Made by a program: the position numbers and the translations under genes
Shown here: one piece after another, positions 24,467-34,941 of the stretch
Layout of the letters: the number at the start of each line of letters is the position of its first letter
Position numbering within the stretch: position 1 is the first letter of the stretch
DNA from: Symsagittifera roscoffensis
Taxonomy: Eukaryota; Xenacoelomorpha; Acoela; Convolutidae
Assembly: GCF_963678635.1 (NCBI RefSeq)
Contig: NW_026971477.1
Location: forward strand, 1-57,976
DNA length: 57,976 bases
Direction: 5' to 3'
The notes under the pieces: generated by a model
Database searches by the model: none
What the model was told of the DNA's origin: nothing
What the model saw: only the letters and a program-made list of their open reading frames with translations

Positions 24467-26956
24467 CTTCAGGAAAAATCAGATGGTAAATTTCAATTTT
24501 GAATCTTATATTTTGAAGTAAAATCTTTTCCAGAGTGACATTACATTTTTCTCTTAGTTTTCTCACAGTTGCATGATTGAAGAATTTCAGATTTTTGAAC
24601 CTAATCCTAGAAAACTGTAGTGAAATATTTATCTACAATGTTCTTGTTTGTTCGCAATTGAGATTTAACAAACTGCGAGTTTCAAGTTTTTACTGTTTCA
24701 GTAACCTTTTCAAAGGGAAACAAATAACTTTCAAATGAGAAACATAAAAACTTTCATTGCACCGTTCAAAAACAATCATAAATAATTATTGAGTTCTTGC
24801 CCAAAATCAATCATAAAAAACTAAAAGAATACATGAGAATTGTTCAATTAGTTTTGCTAGAAATAAAAAAGAAATGTTGTAAGCTGCGTAAAATTGACAA
24901 CTTCTGATATAACCTTAGGAACCACGGGCTGACTTTTGTTTGGTGAGAAAGAAGGACTTAGATCTTTTTATTCCCAGTGAATACGCCAACTAGACAAATT
25001 TGACTACTCGTGCAGTCATCAACCAATTAGCTTCCTTGTAAATGAACAGAACTGCATGTTTTAAAAATATATAGTTGTCCGGGCCGTTATTTTTGTTATC
25101 GATTCAAGTCTTATCGCGGCCACATTTGCCCGCAAAATCTCGCAACGCTCAAAGTCTAGTAAGTTATTATCCGACCCTGCTTGAGCCTCATACTCGGAAT
25201 GAACTCAAAAAAAAGTTCGGCAATTCGTATAAAGTTTCTCTGCTGTTGTCGCAAATCGTTTTTTTTCTTTGATGTACTAACTCAATACCGAGCTTTCTTA
25301 TCTTTTTAAAAACTTTAATAATAGATGGTCATGAGTAAACCATGAAGCAGGAGACGAAAAATGAAAACCAACACAGAGCTCATCAAGATGGCACTTTCAC
25401 TAATGCACGGCAGCAGCAACCCTGGCGATGACTTGTTTTTTCAACTTAATGATTACAGCCACAGAGTTATCCCAGGTCAATCTGATATACGATTTTTTGT
25501 TCAGAGCATGAAACCATATACAAAAATAGCTTGTGCACAGCAGTAAAAATAGTATTTGCATGCAACCCCTGGGGGGACGAAAAAGCAGTGCTTTTAGCCT
25601 AACACTCTTGATTTGTAACTAACAGTTTTCTACATTTACAGAAAGACCTTCCCTCACCAAAGAACGCATAACGTCAGGCCCAACCGTATTCTCTTAAATC
25701 AAAATTTTGAAAGATCAAACCACCGAGAAGTCAAACTTTGATAAACTTTTAAAATTTAAGAAGGTACGACTAGTTGATAACAAAATGTGGAGCAGACATC
25801 TCAGTACCAGGCCAAGCCATAACTGAGGAGTGGGTTGAGATAAAATAGACAAAATGTTTTCACACATCCCACTTTATATCCCGAACTTTTAGACTATTGG
25901 GAAGCCGGGAACCTCGAAAGTATATGTTTTTTTTTGGAAAATTAATTGAACTTTTCAATTCTTCAAAAAAAAATGAAAAAAATGAAAATTAAGTATAAAC
26001 CAATTGGCCAGGAGAAAAAGAATTTTTTGCTTGACTTTCTTTGATTCGTTATTAAATTTTTTTGCTCGTCCATTCGTTTATTTGTGTTTTAACGACTGTG
26101 GTTACTTTTTCTCCCCCCGGCCTTGAGCATATCAATCTTTTGGTTGGCTGCATCGATTCTGACATTGTCTAGGAACGTGTTAATGAAGGTTGGTTGCCTC
26201 GAATCAGGACAGTGACGCTCAGTAGTCATCCTTCAGCTGAGTTTGTTGTTCTTAGCAGGCCAGCTGCGGATTTTTTTGAGTGTTTATGCAAAATTACGGG
26301 AAACAATGGCTCTCAGTTGTTGCGACTAATTGTCTCTCCTCAATGTGGAAATCGGAGGCAACCTCGCCATGCTTTTCTCCACTGGTTCAGCTAGGTCAAA
26401 TTGATCAGCAATAATCTCAAGTTCGTCGATGATTTCATTGAATGCAATGAAAACCATGTCAATTTGTACAAAATTTGGTTCAAAACTGGTACAAGAAGAA
26501 AAGTGAGCTCATGGTTGATTTCGTACAATTGTATGAAACCAATTCTAATAATTTTGCGGTTGAATCCTTGCGGTGGGATGGGTAAAATCCTTTAGTATGA
26601 GCACTGGCTAAGCGAGAAGAGAAAGCGCTTTGAGCAGCAGACTCAGTATCGAGGAGAAAGCGGTTGGGCTTACCGTTTTGCATAAGCTATGACAAACAGT
26701 TGATAGTTTCTTGTAGATCTGCTCAAACTTTTTGAAGCACGGCATAATTTCGCAGTCATAAAGCTATAGAACTCAGTTCAACACAAGACTCAGATCGTCG
26801 AAAATTACTGCTGGACTTTGATATATTGTTTTATATACTCATCAAAAAATTAGGCGGCACATCGACCAGGTAAAACTTTGTGGCTGTGATGTTAGCTCAA
26901 CGAAATCAAAAGATAATTTCCAGTGCTGGTTTCCATCTGACAATGATTTGTAACAT
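24467..26956. other. Transition zone of rising GC left of the element; no assigned gene
   Basis: Composition becomes less AT-rich from about 25 kb. There is a plus-strand ATG frame at 25361-25546 (61 codons, KTNTELIKMALSLMHGSSNP...) and a minus-strand frame at 26480-26683 (RFLLDTESAAQSAFSSRLAS...), neither recognised. This may be the remains of another transposon or of a 3' extension of the same insertion. Confidence 0.4.
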
Positions 26957-27532
26957 TGCCCAGACATCACACAGTTTCGGTGCTAGAAAAAAGTACGTAT
27001 TGATGACTGGCTGACGTCAGTTTCCTTAGTTCTACCCGTTCTTAACCGTCTTCACCTAGCCAGTTGTTTTTCTGGTCTGTTGAGGGCTAAGTATTTTGTT
27101 ACCATTTTTAAGCCATCAGCCAAACGAACTTTGATCAGTTTTTTTTACATGCAAAAACATCCACTTAGAGGGTCTCGGATCCCCAGACTAAGTGATTACT
27201 TTTGGAAAAAAGGCTAGAAAACCACAATTTAAAATGTTCTTAGTGACACTCTTAGACTAAATCCATTAGAGGTGGATTGACTCTTTTCTTTCCTCGACTC
27301 CAATGATCTTCATCCGTTAAGCACTTTATCGTGTCTTGACTCCAAGATAAGATGCTTCGTTTTCTCTTCTATTTTAAACTAGTTTCCTTCTTGTAAATCG
27401 GTTGTGTTCCGGCTGTTGTTATGTTTCTGAGTCAACTTTTGGTCAAAATGGCCGTTTTCCGTTTTTCTCAGAAATGTTCTAGTCCCAATCGAAATTTTGA
27501 AAGTTTCAATTTCCAGAACAATCTGAGCCTCC
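26957..27532 (-). repeat. 3' LTR (left copy)
   Basis: Similar along its length to 56666-57437 in the same orientation. Shared blocks include gcccagacatcacacag, ttgtttttctggtc, gctaagtattttgttacca, taagatgcttcgttttctct and ttttggtcaaaatgg. Read on plus it starts TGCCC and ends GAGCCTC, so the minus-strand termini would be TGAGGC...GGGCA, although the last base at this copy is changed. It lacks about 190 bp that the right copy has in its middle. Divergence is clear by eye, so the insertion is old. Confidence 0.75.
27012..27019. promoter_or_regulatory. TGACGTCA (CRE-like) site in 3' LTR
   Basis: Perfect palindrome TGACGTCA, conserved at the equivalent place in the other LTR (56721-56728) despite divergence around it. 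It matches the known CREB/ATF consensus; function is inferred. Confidence 0.5.
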
Positions 27533-27543
27533 TTCTCTTCATT
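27531..27543 (-). promoter_or_regulatory. Polypurine tract next to 3' LTR
   Basis: Minus strand reads GAAGAGAAGG immediately 5' of the LTR edge. The equivalent position outside the right LTR does not carry this tract, as expected if it is internal sequence used for plus-strand priming. Confidence 0.6.
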
Positions 27544-28350
27544 TTCTCGTTAGCCATTACTAACGCCTCTGACGTTGTTTCGTGTGTGCGTAGGAAGGTT
27601 CGACTGAGCGAATCCGGTGGAATGGCACATACTCCGAAGACAGTCCCCACAATGTCCCCATGCTCGCAAAACTCCGGGTTATCTTCACTTGATGATCAAG
27701 TGCTCTATAACAAACTTACAAACCGCATCAGAAATTCAATTTTATTCACTTCACCTCAACTAGCCGCCTGCCATAAATGGCATCATAAAACATCTCCTTG
27801 CCTTTTAAAATTTTCACAAAATATGCACCATGAGGAGTGTCCTGGATAAAACTTCATTTCTGACTATTTACGTCATTCCATCATGAAAACTGTTTTTCTC
27901 TCGCTTGTTTAAAAAAGTTTTAGGACGTGGCCTAGCCATGCACCCGTTTAAATCAAATTAGAGTTACTCATAAAGAATAATTGTTTACTCATGCTGTTGC
28001 CCTAAATATTAAAACTAAGAAACGCTGTGGCTACGAAAAGTAATGAGGTACCCACCCTTCTCGAGAGGGCGTACCCAGATCCTACCAGGTCACCACAAAG
28101 TGGAGATGTGTCCTATTCAGGTTAAAAATTTTCAGTTCGGTATAAAAAAGATATTTACTCACCTAAAGGACTGCATGAATAAGTAGTAACAAATTAAAAT
28201 TTTCATTGTAATTCAACAATCCTAAATAACAAATATCAAACGTTTCATTTTCTGGTCTGACCAAATTTAAAGAAAACAAAAAATTCAAGGTTTTCCAGTC
28301 AATTGGCTTGGTTAAGTTTTCGCGTTCGCGCACAATGACAATTGAGTTTT
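27544..28350. other. Element 3' untranslated region
   Basis: No minus-strand ORF of note. A plus-strand (antisense) ATG frame of 142 codons at 27421-27849 crosses the LTR edge; see findings. Confidence 0.4.
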
Positions 28351-28575
28351 TCATCGCTCCCAACTTCTGTGTCTGTTTCTTCTTTGCCAACTTCCATTAC
28401 ACAGCTCCATCTTCCAGCTCGCCGATTTCAGTGTCTTCCAGCACCTTCTGCAGCATCTCGACAGAGTTGCGGGCCGTACCCCAATTTTATTGTTCCAACA
28501 ATCTCTTTTTACAGCAGGGCATGAGATCCACGTTTTTTTTTTTGCTCCCTGTTCCGGCAGAAACTGTTGTGACAC
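28351..28575 (-). pseudogene. Accessory region fragment, last piece
   Basis: A 74-codon frame, Cys/Arg/Trp-rich (LSRCCRRCWKTLKSASWKME). This composition often marks a shifted reading of another frame. Position suggests the end of the accessory coding region. Confidence 0.25.
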
Positions 28576-28764
28576 TCCATGTCAGCTCGTCAGCCCTCCC
28601 TTTATTCGATTTTTATCGTGCAAGACAATCCAGCTACTCGCTTCACTGTTGTTGTGACAGCGTTCCTATTCGTCAGGAACAAACTTTCATAGGCACCCGT
28701 TCCTATATACAGTTAAAACGATTGATAGGCTTCCGTGTTTCGAGACATAAGACGCTTCTCGCGT

Positions 28765-28992
28765 TCATATACCCACAACGTCATTACAGCACGGAACCAA
28801 GGCATATATCCCCTCGATGGCTCTGGGTATCCTTAGGATTTTGCATAAGGTCTTGAAGAGATACAGTTTTCTGTTGACATTCAGTTTGCTCAGCTGCTCA
28901 GGGGTCGGTACTGCCATCTCCTGCTCGTTTTTTCCTGCATTGTCTTCAAGCCACTTCACTGCTAAAGTTGCATTTATCACCAATATCGACAC
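28765..28992 (-). pseudogene. Accessory region fragment
   Basis: A 75-codon frame with natural-looking protein composition (PTPEQLSKLNVNRKLYLFKT). It overlaps the end of the previous fragment at 28946-29263 in another frame, which points to a frameshift between them. Family not recognised. Confidence 0.4.
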
Positions 28993-29263
28993 GTTTTGGG
29001 CTTGATCGGGTTATCCCATGAAGAATAGCCTTTCGGCATCCCACAATTACACTAAATTTGCTCTCTTGGGGTAACAAAATTTCTGCGCCGGGTAGTGACA
29101 CAGGTACTTCCCGTGAGTCAACAGGATGTTTCTCCATGTCCGGTAGCCTGAAGATATCAGCAGTGGCTCTATTTACATCATCATCTGATGCATTCGTCTT
29201 TCTCGACAGTCGTAGGGAAATCGTTCGCCACCATTCCACTCTCTTTCTTCTTCTGAAAATCAT
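28946..29263 (-). pseudogene. Accessory region fragment
   Basis: A 105-codon frame (VNRATADIFRLPDMEKHPVD, EILLPQESKFSVIVGCRKAI). It probably continues the frame at 29181-29720 after a frameshift. Not recognised. Confidence 0.4.
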
Positions 29264-29720
29264 TGACGTTTCCCTCGTCCAATTTTCCTAAGTTTTCCCA
29301 TATTATTTCCTCCAACTCGTCTCTAGACCTCTCAGGGACTGCCCGAAGGACCTTCGTCAAAAATTCATAGGATTTTTTTGATATTTTAGACAGTCGCACG
29401 CACTTAGGCACCGAAAAGAGCTGATCGATCAACATGTGCTGCATCCTGGCATCCACCGCCACCATATGCGTAGGATATTTGCTGTTGCAGTATGGTGCCG
29501 AACTAGATCCCACCAGGAACTTTGATCCAACTGTCTTGTGATATCCATCACTATATTTCAGGTTCATTTCATTCTCGAGAGCTTCTGGCCAGCCTCCAAT
29601 TTTCTGTTCGGTCTGCCATGATCCCGTAAACAATTCTACGCTGAGGGCGGTTACCAATTCACGTGCCCTCTCGAGTCTTTTCAATGATTCAATTAATGAA
29701 TTTAAATGAATGATTTTCAA
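29181..29720 (-). CDS. Accessory ORF, 179 codons, hypothetical
   Basis: One of the longest uninterrupted frames of the region. It has a helical N-terminal part (LIESLKRLERARELVTALSV), a mixed middle (NSKYPTHMVAVDARMQHMLI) and a helical acidic end (PERSRDELEEIIWENLGKLD). No membrane segment, zinc motif or known catalytic motif was seen. It lies downstream of pol and the SGNH-like modules, in the position where some LTR elements carry env or other extra genes, but nothing here looks like an envelope. Confidence 0.5.
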   Translation of the reverse strand: MKIIHLNSLIESLKRLERARELVTALSVELFTGSWQTEQKIGGWPEALENEMNLKYSDGYHKTVGSKFLVGSSSAPYCNSKYPTHMVAVDARMQHMLIDQLFSVPKCVRLSKISKKSYEFLTKVLRAVPERSRDELEEIIWENLGKLDEGNVNDFQKKKESGMVANDFPTTVEKDECIR

Positions 29721-30053
29721 TTAATTCTATCTGCTCTGTTGTTCGGCCAGAGTTTCTAAGCAGTGACTTGTTCCGTACACGTGCTATTCCAACGCACAAC
29801 TGGTGGCCAGGCAGGTGCCTTTTTCCATCTAATCACTCGAGAGGTTTCCCTCCGACGGTTCTGTGGGTAAATTCTCACCCTGCTACTTCACTTTCAAGGC
29901 CAACAAGTGGTGAATCACTGCCGGCTCTAATCGTCGCTCTCTTCTAGCTCGATATCAGCGGTGACGTCCCATATCAAACCCGCGTTTGGTTTTGGGCACC
30001 CTGAAGGCCTCATGAGCTCGCTTATTGCCACAAGGCTGATATTCAGTGGAGTC

Positions 30054-30578
30054 TCACGAACCACACACAAAGCTCACATGCCCTTCCAGTTTGGGAACCG
30101 AGGGTTCGATCGCTCGCTTCTGAAGACTCACACCCGACTGCAGTTGTTCAGTTGATATCATCCACAATTCTCGCACTATCGCTACCCAGAAACTGAGGAT
30201 TAAAGCTTGTTCAAAGTCAGAATATGCGACCCTGGCCTCCTTGTCGATGAATGGGTTATAGGCCATTCCAGGCACATCTGACACGTATTGGAAGGACTTC
30301 TGCTTCCCTAACGTCGCAAACTCTTTCAGATTCCTGACTCTTTCCAGCAGTTCTCTAGTGAATTTCGGTTCTTTGTTGGAGCATCCCCTGATCTCTTCCA
30401 ACTTCTCGAAGCTCTCGAGGTCGTTCAGCTCCTTCACAGAAATTCGAAGTGGCTTGTCTAGGTAGAGCTCCAACAAAGCCCTCAACAAGACTCCTTTACG
30501 CTTCGCTCCTCTTTGTCTGATAGCCTTCACGCAATCCTCTAACACCGGAGTGGGGATATGATCCACACCGAATTTCAC
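30054..30578 (-). CDS. Accessory ORF, 174 codons, hypothetical helical protein
   Basis: Uninterrupted minus-strand frame, rich in long helices (VLLRALLELYLDKPLRISVK, KEPKFTRELLERVRNLKEFA) with one hydrophobic stretch (FEQALILSFWVAIVRELWMI). It lies just after the frame at 30582-30818 and may continue it. Function unknown. Confidence 0.5.
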   Translation of the reverse strand: MKFGVDHIPTPVLEDCVKAIRQRGAKRKGVLLRALLELYLDKPLRISVKELNDLESFEKLEEIRGCSNKEPKFTRELLERVRNLKEFATLGKQKSFQYVSDVPGMAYNPFIDKEARVAYSDFEQALILSFWVAIVRELWMISTEQLQSGVSLQKRAIEPSVPKLEGHVSFVCGS

Positions 30579-30581
30579 AAA

Positions 30582-30818
30582 TCAAAGCGCGTCCTTCCGT
30601 TTGGCCCACGCTATGACGGAATTGTCCCAGGTGATCAACACTCTCAGAGCTTCCATCAGCTCCAAATGCTGCTCCCATGCCTTGGTTTCGATGCTGACTT
30701 CATGCTCCTGCCTCCTTATCCCAGCGAGGCACCACATCAGCTTCACTTGCAGATTTGTCCTGACACATGGATTGGCGAGATATGCCGTCACCGTGTGTGC
30801 GTTGTGTCGTCGAAACAT
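30582..30818 (-). pseudogene. Accessory region fragment
   Basis: A 78-codon frame (WEQHLELMEALRVLITWDNS) ending a few bases before the next frame. Probably one protein with the ORF at 30054-30578, separated by a break. Confidence 0.4.
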
Positions 30819-31616
30819 TTCTGGAGGGCCGCTCTCCAGGAAACCTTGATCAGCTGTTCTAGGCCGTCTTCGTTCGCTTTAGATGACATCACGGTGCCAT
30901 ACTCTTTCATTTTCAGGTTTGAACCCGTCACTTACCGCTTCAGGTCTTCATGCATAGCTTGTTTATTGAAGGTTCTCTTGCTGAAATCCTCGCCTTCAGC
31001 ATCTCCACGTAGCCACAAGCATTGTCATCAATGTGGACTGACTCGGGCACGGTCATGCAGCTATACTCGACCACGTAGAGTTGTCCCTACATTTTCATCT
31101 TCGCTATATTTGTAATCTTCCAGAGGTTTTGTAATGTTCCAGCTCATCGGATCAACATTGATAATTTCCATCTTCAGTCTGGTGTCAGCCAGGGTTCTCT
31201 CGTTCTTCCTCGATTTTGAAGCTGTATAAATTCTCCTTCTCTCCGCCTCTATGCGTGACACCATCTCCTTGTCTGCTTCCGACCGGACGGAAGCTTTCTG
31301 CCTATGTCATCGCCACTGCGGCCGCTTTTGGCTTTACAACCCTAGGTTTGGTCACCTTGTCGTTCATTCTGCTTTTCAGCTTCTCCATTATGAATTTTTG
31401 TATTTTTTCTCAGCCCCTTCTTGGCGCTTAACACAGGCTGGTCTCGCATAACCAGGCTCTTCCCGGTGCTAATTTCAGTGACTGACTAGGTCAGACCGTC
31501 AGACCGTCAGTGGGCTTCATCATTTTTCCCAATACTTCACGCATGATGGGTTGATTCAATCCCACTCTCATCACGGATTGCGTGCCGTATCTCCATGAAA
31601 GCTACGCGCGTCACAC
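30819..31616 (-). pseudogene. Accessory region, decayed stretch
   Basis: A coding-like minus frame at 31061-31264 (NERTLADTRLKMEIINVDPM), otherwise broken. It contains a small tandem gaccgtcagaccgtcag repeat at about 31492-31508. Confidence 0.35.
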
Positions 31617-31904
31617 TTATCCAGTCTTTCTCTCAAATTCACATTGATATCGTTCCCACTCTTCCTCTGGCAACGTGCTCAGTAATGCCACGCGCATTAA
31701 CTCATCAAATCCTCTCCATGGGATCATCCTCTCCCTGGTTCTCCTTGTTCGCAACTTCATCTTTTCGTCCGTTGTCTGACGCATGTCAATTCTTGAGTCC
31801 GGCCGGGTCGGTATCATCAGGTCACCCGCTTGGTAGAACACTTCGTCATTTATGTGAGTTTCTACAGGTTCTTCACCAAGCGACGCCACTTCTTCTATTG
31901 TCAA
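31617..31904 (-). pseudogene. Accessory region fragment
   Basis: A 95-codon frame, acidic and basic (EEVASLGEEPVETHINDEVF, FDELMRVALLSTLPEEEWER). Not recognised. Confidence 0.4.
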
Positions 31905-31940
31905 ATAGATCCCTCCCTTGAATTTTTTCCCATTTCCAAA

Positions 31941-32406
31941 TCACCACAGTTCCCGCGCGAGCCACCTCGGTCTAAACTGGTCGTTGGCTGTTGAGTACAC
32001 ATCGTTCCATGGTATAGCTTTATTCTTCTTCCGATTCCATACATCAGGGAAAGTTAACTCAAAAGTGTGTAGGCCAGAAGACTTCCAACTAATGAAGCTT
32101 GACTCCAACCCCTCACTCCACTTTAACATTCTCTCATCCCCGTCCTGTGCGGCTCCAATCCTCGATGCAAGACCAGGACAAGTCACCCCCAGCAGCATCC
32201 CTCTGATCAGCGGATACTGAGGGCATATATCCGGCAGTGGGCTTGAAACGGCCAACCACGCCTCCTGGTGTTCCTTCACATGAGCATACGTCTTCGACCA
32301 AGCCGGGATCTTCACGCATCCTTCGCGCCTTTGACGACTGGTCGTAAATTCCAGAGCTTAGGATTGAAATGAGCGTTCGAAAGATCTTCACTGCCCATTC
32401 CACCAT
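31941..32406 (-). pseudogene. Accessory region, two overlapping frames
   Basis: The frame at 32134-32406 gives way to the frame at 31941-32315 (PLPDICPQYPLIRGMLLGVT, HTFELTFPDVWNRKKNKAIP). The overlap suggests a frameshift in one ancestral ORF. Not recognised. Confidence 0.4.
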
Positions 32407-33011
32407 TTGAAATTGTTGTTGAAATCCATCAGCATCCAGCCAGGCTCCGCTATCCTTCGAAAAAGCCTCTCATCGCTTGCCAGTCTGCTCAGTTCCTGCT
32501 GCTCCACCCAATTCAGCACTGAACAATCCACAACCGACACACGGTTCACATACAGGACCGAGTACGCTTTCACTTGCACGTACGCCTTCACTTGCACGTC
32601 TGGAAACACGTGCCTTAATGTCGATCCGTAAGTCACTGTAACGAATTCTCTGAACCCAAAGAACAAAGCCAACGGAACGATCCGCGACATGAGGGCCAAC
32701 TCGATTAAAAGGGGCAGGCTTGCACACCTTTTCCGTTCTCTCTCCTCAGAGATAGGCCTGTCTTCCACAGTTAGGCTTCTGTTTGTTGCAGTAGATATTG
32801 AAGGAACAAGGTTCTCCAATCCAATTTTCTGTAAGCTGCTCGTCAACATCTCCAGCTGCTCATCAAACTCTTTCCTCGATCCTTGCAACTGTTCCGGATA
32901 CCTCAACAAAACAAACAGGTCACCTAAACGACCGTACTTCTTTTTTATCAGCGTGAAAAGGTCATCCAACTGGAGGTCAGTCAGTTCCTGGGTGAAGAGG
33001 ACACGAGTCAT
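32388..33011 (-). CDS. Accessory ORF, 207 codons, longest of the region
   Basis: Starts with ATG at 33011, overlapping the TGA of the preceding ORF as ATGA. The N-terminal half is helical (TQELTDLQLDDLFTLIKKKY). A hydrophobic segment lies near residues 105-125 (ELALMSRIVPLALFFGFREF). A small internal duplication reads KAYVQVKAYVQ-like from repeated cttcacttgcacgtacgc. The end is Trp/Phe-rich. No catalytic motif recognised. Confidence 0.5.
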   Translation of the reverse strand: MTRVLFTQELTDLQLDDLFTLIKKKYGRLGDLFVLLRYPEQLQGSRKEFDEQLEMLTSSLQKIGLENLVPSISTATNRSLTVEDRPISEERERKRCASLPLLIELALMSRIVPLALFFGFREFVTVTYGSTLRHVFPDVQVKAYVQVKAYSVLYVNRVSVVDCSVLNWVEQQELSRLASDERLFRRIAEPGWMLMDFNNNFKWWNGQ

Positions 33012-33403
33012 TTCACAAAGCTTTTAAATCCAAAAGTTACATATAGTGCCAACACAAGGCCGATGGATAACTTTCTAATGTCACTCACAAAGTTGGCTAT
33101 CAGGTGTCTTGAGGCTGTGGGATAGCTACTACTGAGGAACGCGGGTGACCACCCCACGCCCATACCAGCCAGGATTGCATCAGACTTCTCGTATTTCGCT
33201 CTCGTTGCCAGCACGTCCGCCTGGAACCCATCCAGGCACATCGTGTTTATCTCTTGCATCAGTCGTAACTTAGTTGCACCCGCGTCTTCTCTCATGTCCA
33301 GGATCATCTTTAAAAACTGGTGAACTCCCTTATCACCGCTGGTGCGTAATCGAAGGCGTCCAGCCCCAGTGACCGGGGTTGAGTGACGAGCACAAGTGTG
33401 CAT
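33008..33403 (-). CDS. Accessory ORF, 131 codons, with a C-terminal hydrophobic segment
   Basis: The middle is helical (FLKMILDMREDAGATKLRLM). A membrane-like segment lies at the very end (KLSIGLVLALYVTFGF). Its stop overlaps the next start by 4 nt (ATGA). Entry is probably from the frame at 33310-33546 by a frameshift. Confidence 0.45.
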   Translation of the reverse strand: MHTCARHSTPVTGAGRLRLRTSGDKGVHQFLKMILDMREDAGATKLRLMQEINTMCLDGFQADVLATRAKYEKSDAILAGMGVGWSPAFLSSSYPTASRHLIANFVSDIRKLSIGLVLALYVTFGFKSFVK

Positions 33404-34331
33404 AGTCGTGGAGACAGATAAAGCCAGGGATTAGTGTGAGACATCGTCCTCAAGGCCGTAGCCCTAAGGTCCTCTTCCATGAATGTCGCGTTCTTCATCA
33501 CCGTAATGCCCCTTCGTTTCTCACGTAATCCGATTGCTTGAACCATAGGTTGTTTGACAGCTGTTGCACTAACTTGTGCTCGTCACTCATCCCCGGTCTC
33601 ATCTTCATTGGGCGGCCAAAGTTAGAAAGTTCCAATCCCAGCCCTTCATCTAGCATGGTACGCGTCGTCATGTGGTCCTTGAACCCTGGATTGCGTTCGA
33701 TATGTCTGATCAAACCGCAGGGAGCTCTGATCGGAAAGGATAAAATAGGTTGTGATCAACCTGTCCTCGGTTTGGTGCCGGTATTACTACGTCAAACCGT
33801 CCTTCCGTAAGCATGCGACCATCGCATTCACAAACTGTAGAGGCTCGGGTAGTGAGGCCTAGCCAGGGGACAGTATGCAGACAACTTTGACCAGTTGTCG
33901 CGCAAAACAACGTTGGATCGATTTCTCGGCATCCAAGATGGCAGAGAGGAGTGTCATGATCGCCTCTTCAATGACATCCGTGTTTGGGCACGGCCGTCAA
34001 CCAGACTGTTCAATAATCCTCTGCTCTGCAAGTGGTTATTTTATCATGCTAGAATGACAACCTGTGAGTTCAAGTTCACCCCTCTCTGCACACTTGTCGC
34101 TATTACCACTGCGTGTCCCCAATCCAGATTGGGGACTGTGAGAAAGATCACGTCCGGCCAAAATAAAGAACGGGACTTGCACAGATATTCGGAGCTGGCC
34201 ACTATTAAGATCGTCCTCAATTTGATTTCCAGGGAATCATACGCCGCAAACAGGCTGTCTCCTTTTGGTGACTCTAGGTGCGCATATCTTTTCTCATCAA
34301 CTTCCACTGAATTCATCCGGTGAATATTCAC
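33310..34331 (-). pseudogene. Accessory region, upstream frames broken several times
   Basis: Successive minus frames 34044-34331 (SVEVDEKRYAHLESPKGDSL), 33710-33910 (GRMLTEGRFDVVIPAPNRGQ), 33498-33713 (RTMLDEGLGLELSNFGRPMK) and 33310-33546 (EEDLRATALRTMSHTNPWLY). The overlaps between frames indicate single-base shifts in one long ORF. Not recognised. Confidence 0.4.
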
Positions 34332-34650
34332 TCACTTGCTCTTCCGGAGGCTTGGCAAACTGCTGTACATTTTGTGATGATTGTTGTTGGGCTTAACGTC
34401 CACCAAAAAGTTCCCTTTCCGTCTCGGTGGCGCTCTTTCCCTCCTCTGGTGACGGATTTCCGTCAGTGATCTCGTATTCAGGGGCCTCATTGTGATGTCC
34501 CTGGGCAAACCATTCAAATCTACCAGTTTGAACGTGGTGGCGGAACTAAATTGCTCTTCTTCTGCCAAGAACTAATTCACGCCTGATATTTGGTATAATC
34601 CGGATACCGTATGATCATTCCATTAAGCATTTTCCTCGCGTCCGCGCGAC
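34332..34650 (-). pseudogene. Start of the accessory region
   Basis: Coding-like frame at 34332-34568 (FSSATTFKLVDLNGLPRDIT, RRERAPPRRKGNFLVDVKPN). An ATG-led piece upstream (MNTMACRADARKMLNGMIIR) crosses into the repeat unit at about 34663. In the other repeat units the same ATG context breaks off after about four codons, which marks the unit boundary at 34651. Confidence 0.4.
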
Positions 34651-34674
34651 ACGCCATCGTGTTCATATTTAGTT

Positions 34675-34899
34675 TCATGACCAAGTCCGCTTTATATCTG
34701 ATCTGTTCCACAACAATTCACTGACCCTATCGATATTGATAATCGCTGCAAAGCCTACTTGCGGGTTTCCCTGAGACGCTGGTGTCCTTTGCAGACTGAG
34801 TCGCTGCACTTGTGGTTGCTTGGGATCTATATTTTGTCGACCAATTCTTGTCCCATCTCGGTTTTTCCAGGATTGGCCTCTGGGAGCGGGGACGGTCCC

Positions 34900-34941
<42 letters not shown>

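Noticed and set aside
30558-31115. Plus-strand ORF of 185 codons and neighbouring plus ORFs in 28.3-33 kb
   Set aside because: They mirror the minus-strand accessory frames and have shadow-like composition.
28351-34650. Retroviral-type envelope gene in the accessory region
   Set aside because: No signal peptide, cleavage site, fusion-peptide-like segment and C-terminal anchor could be read in order; only isolated hydrophobic stretches.
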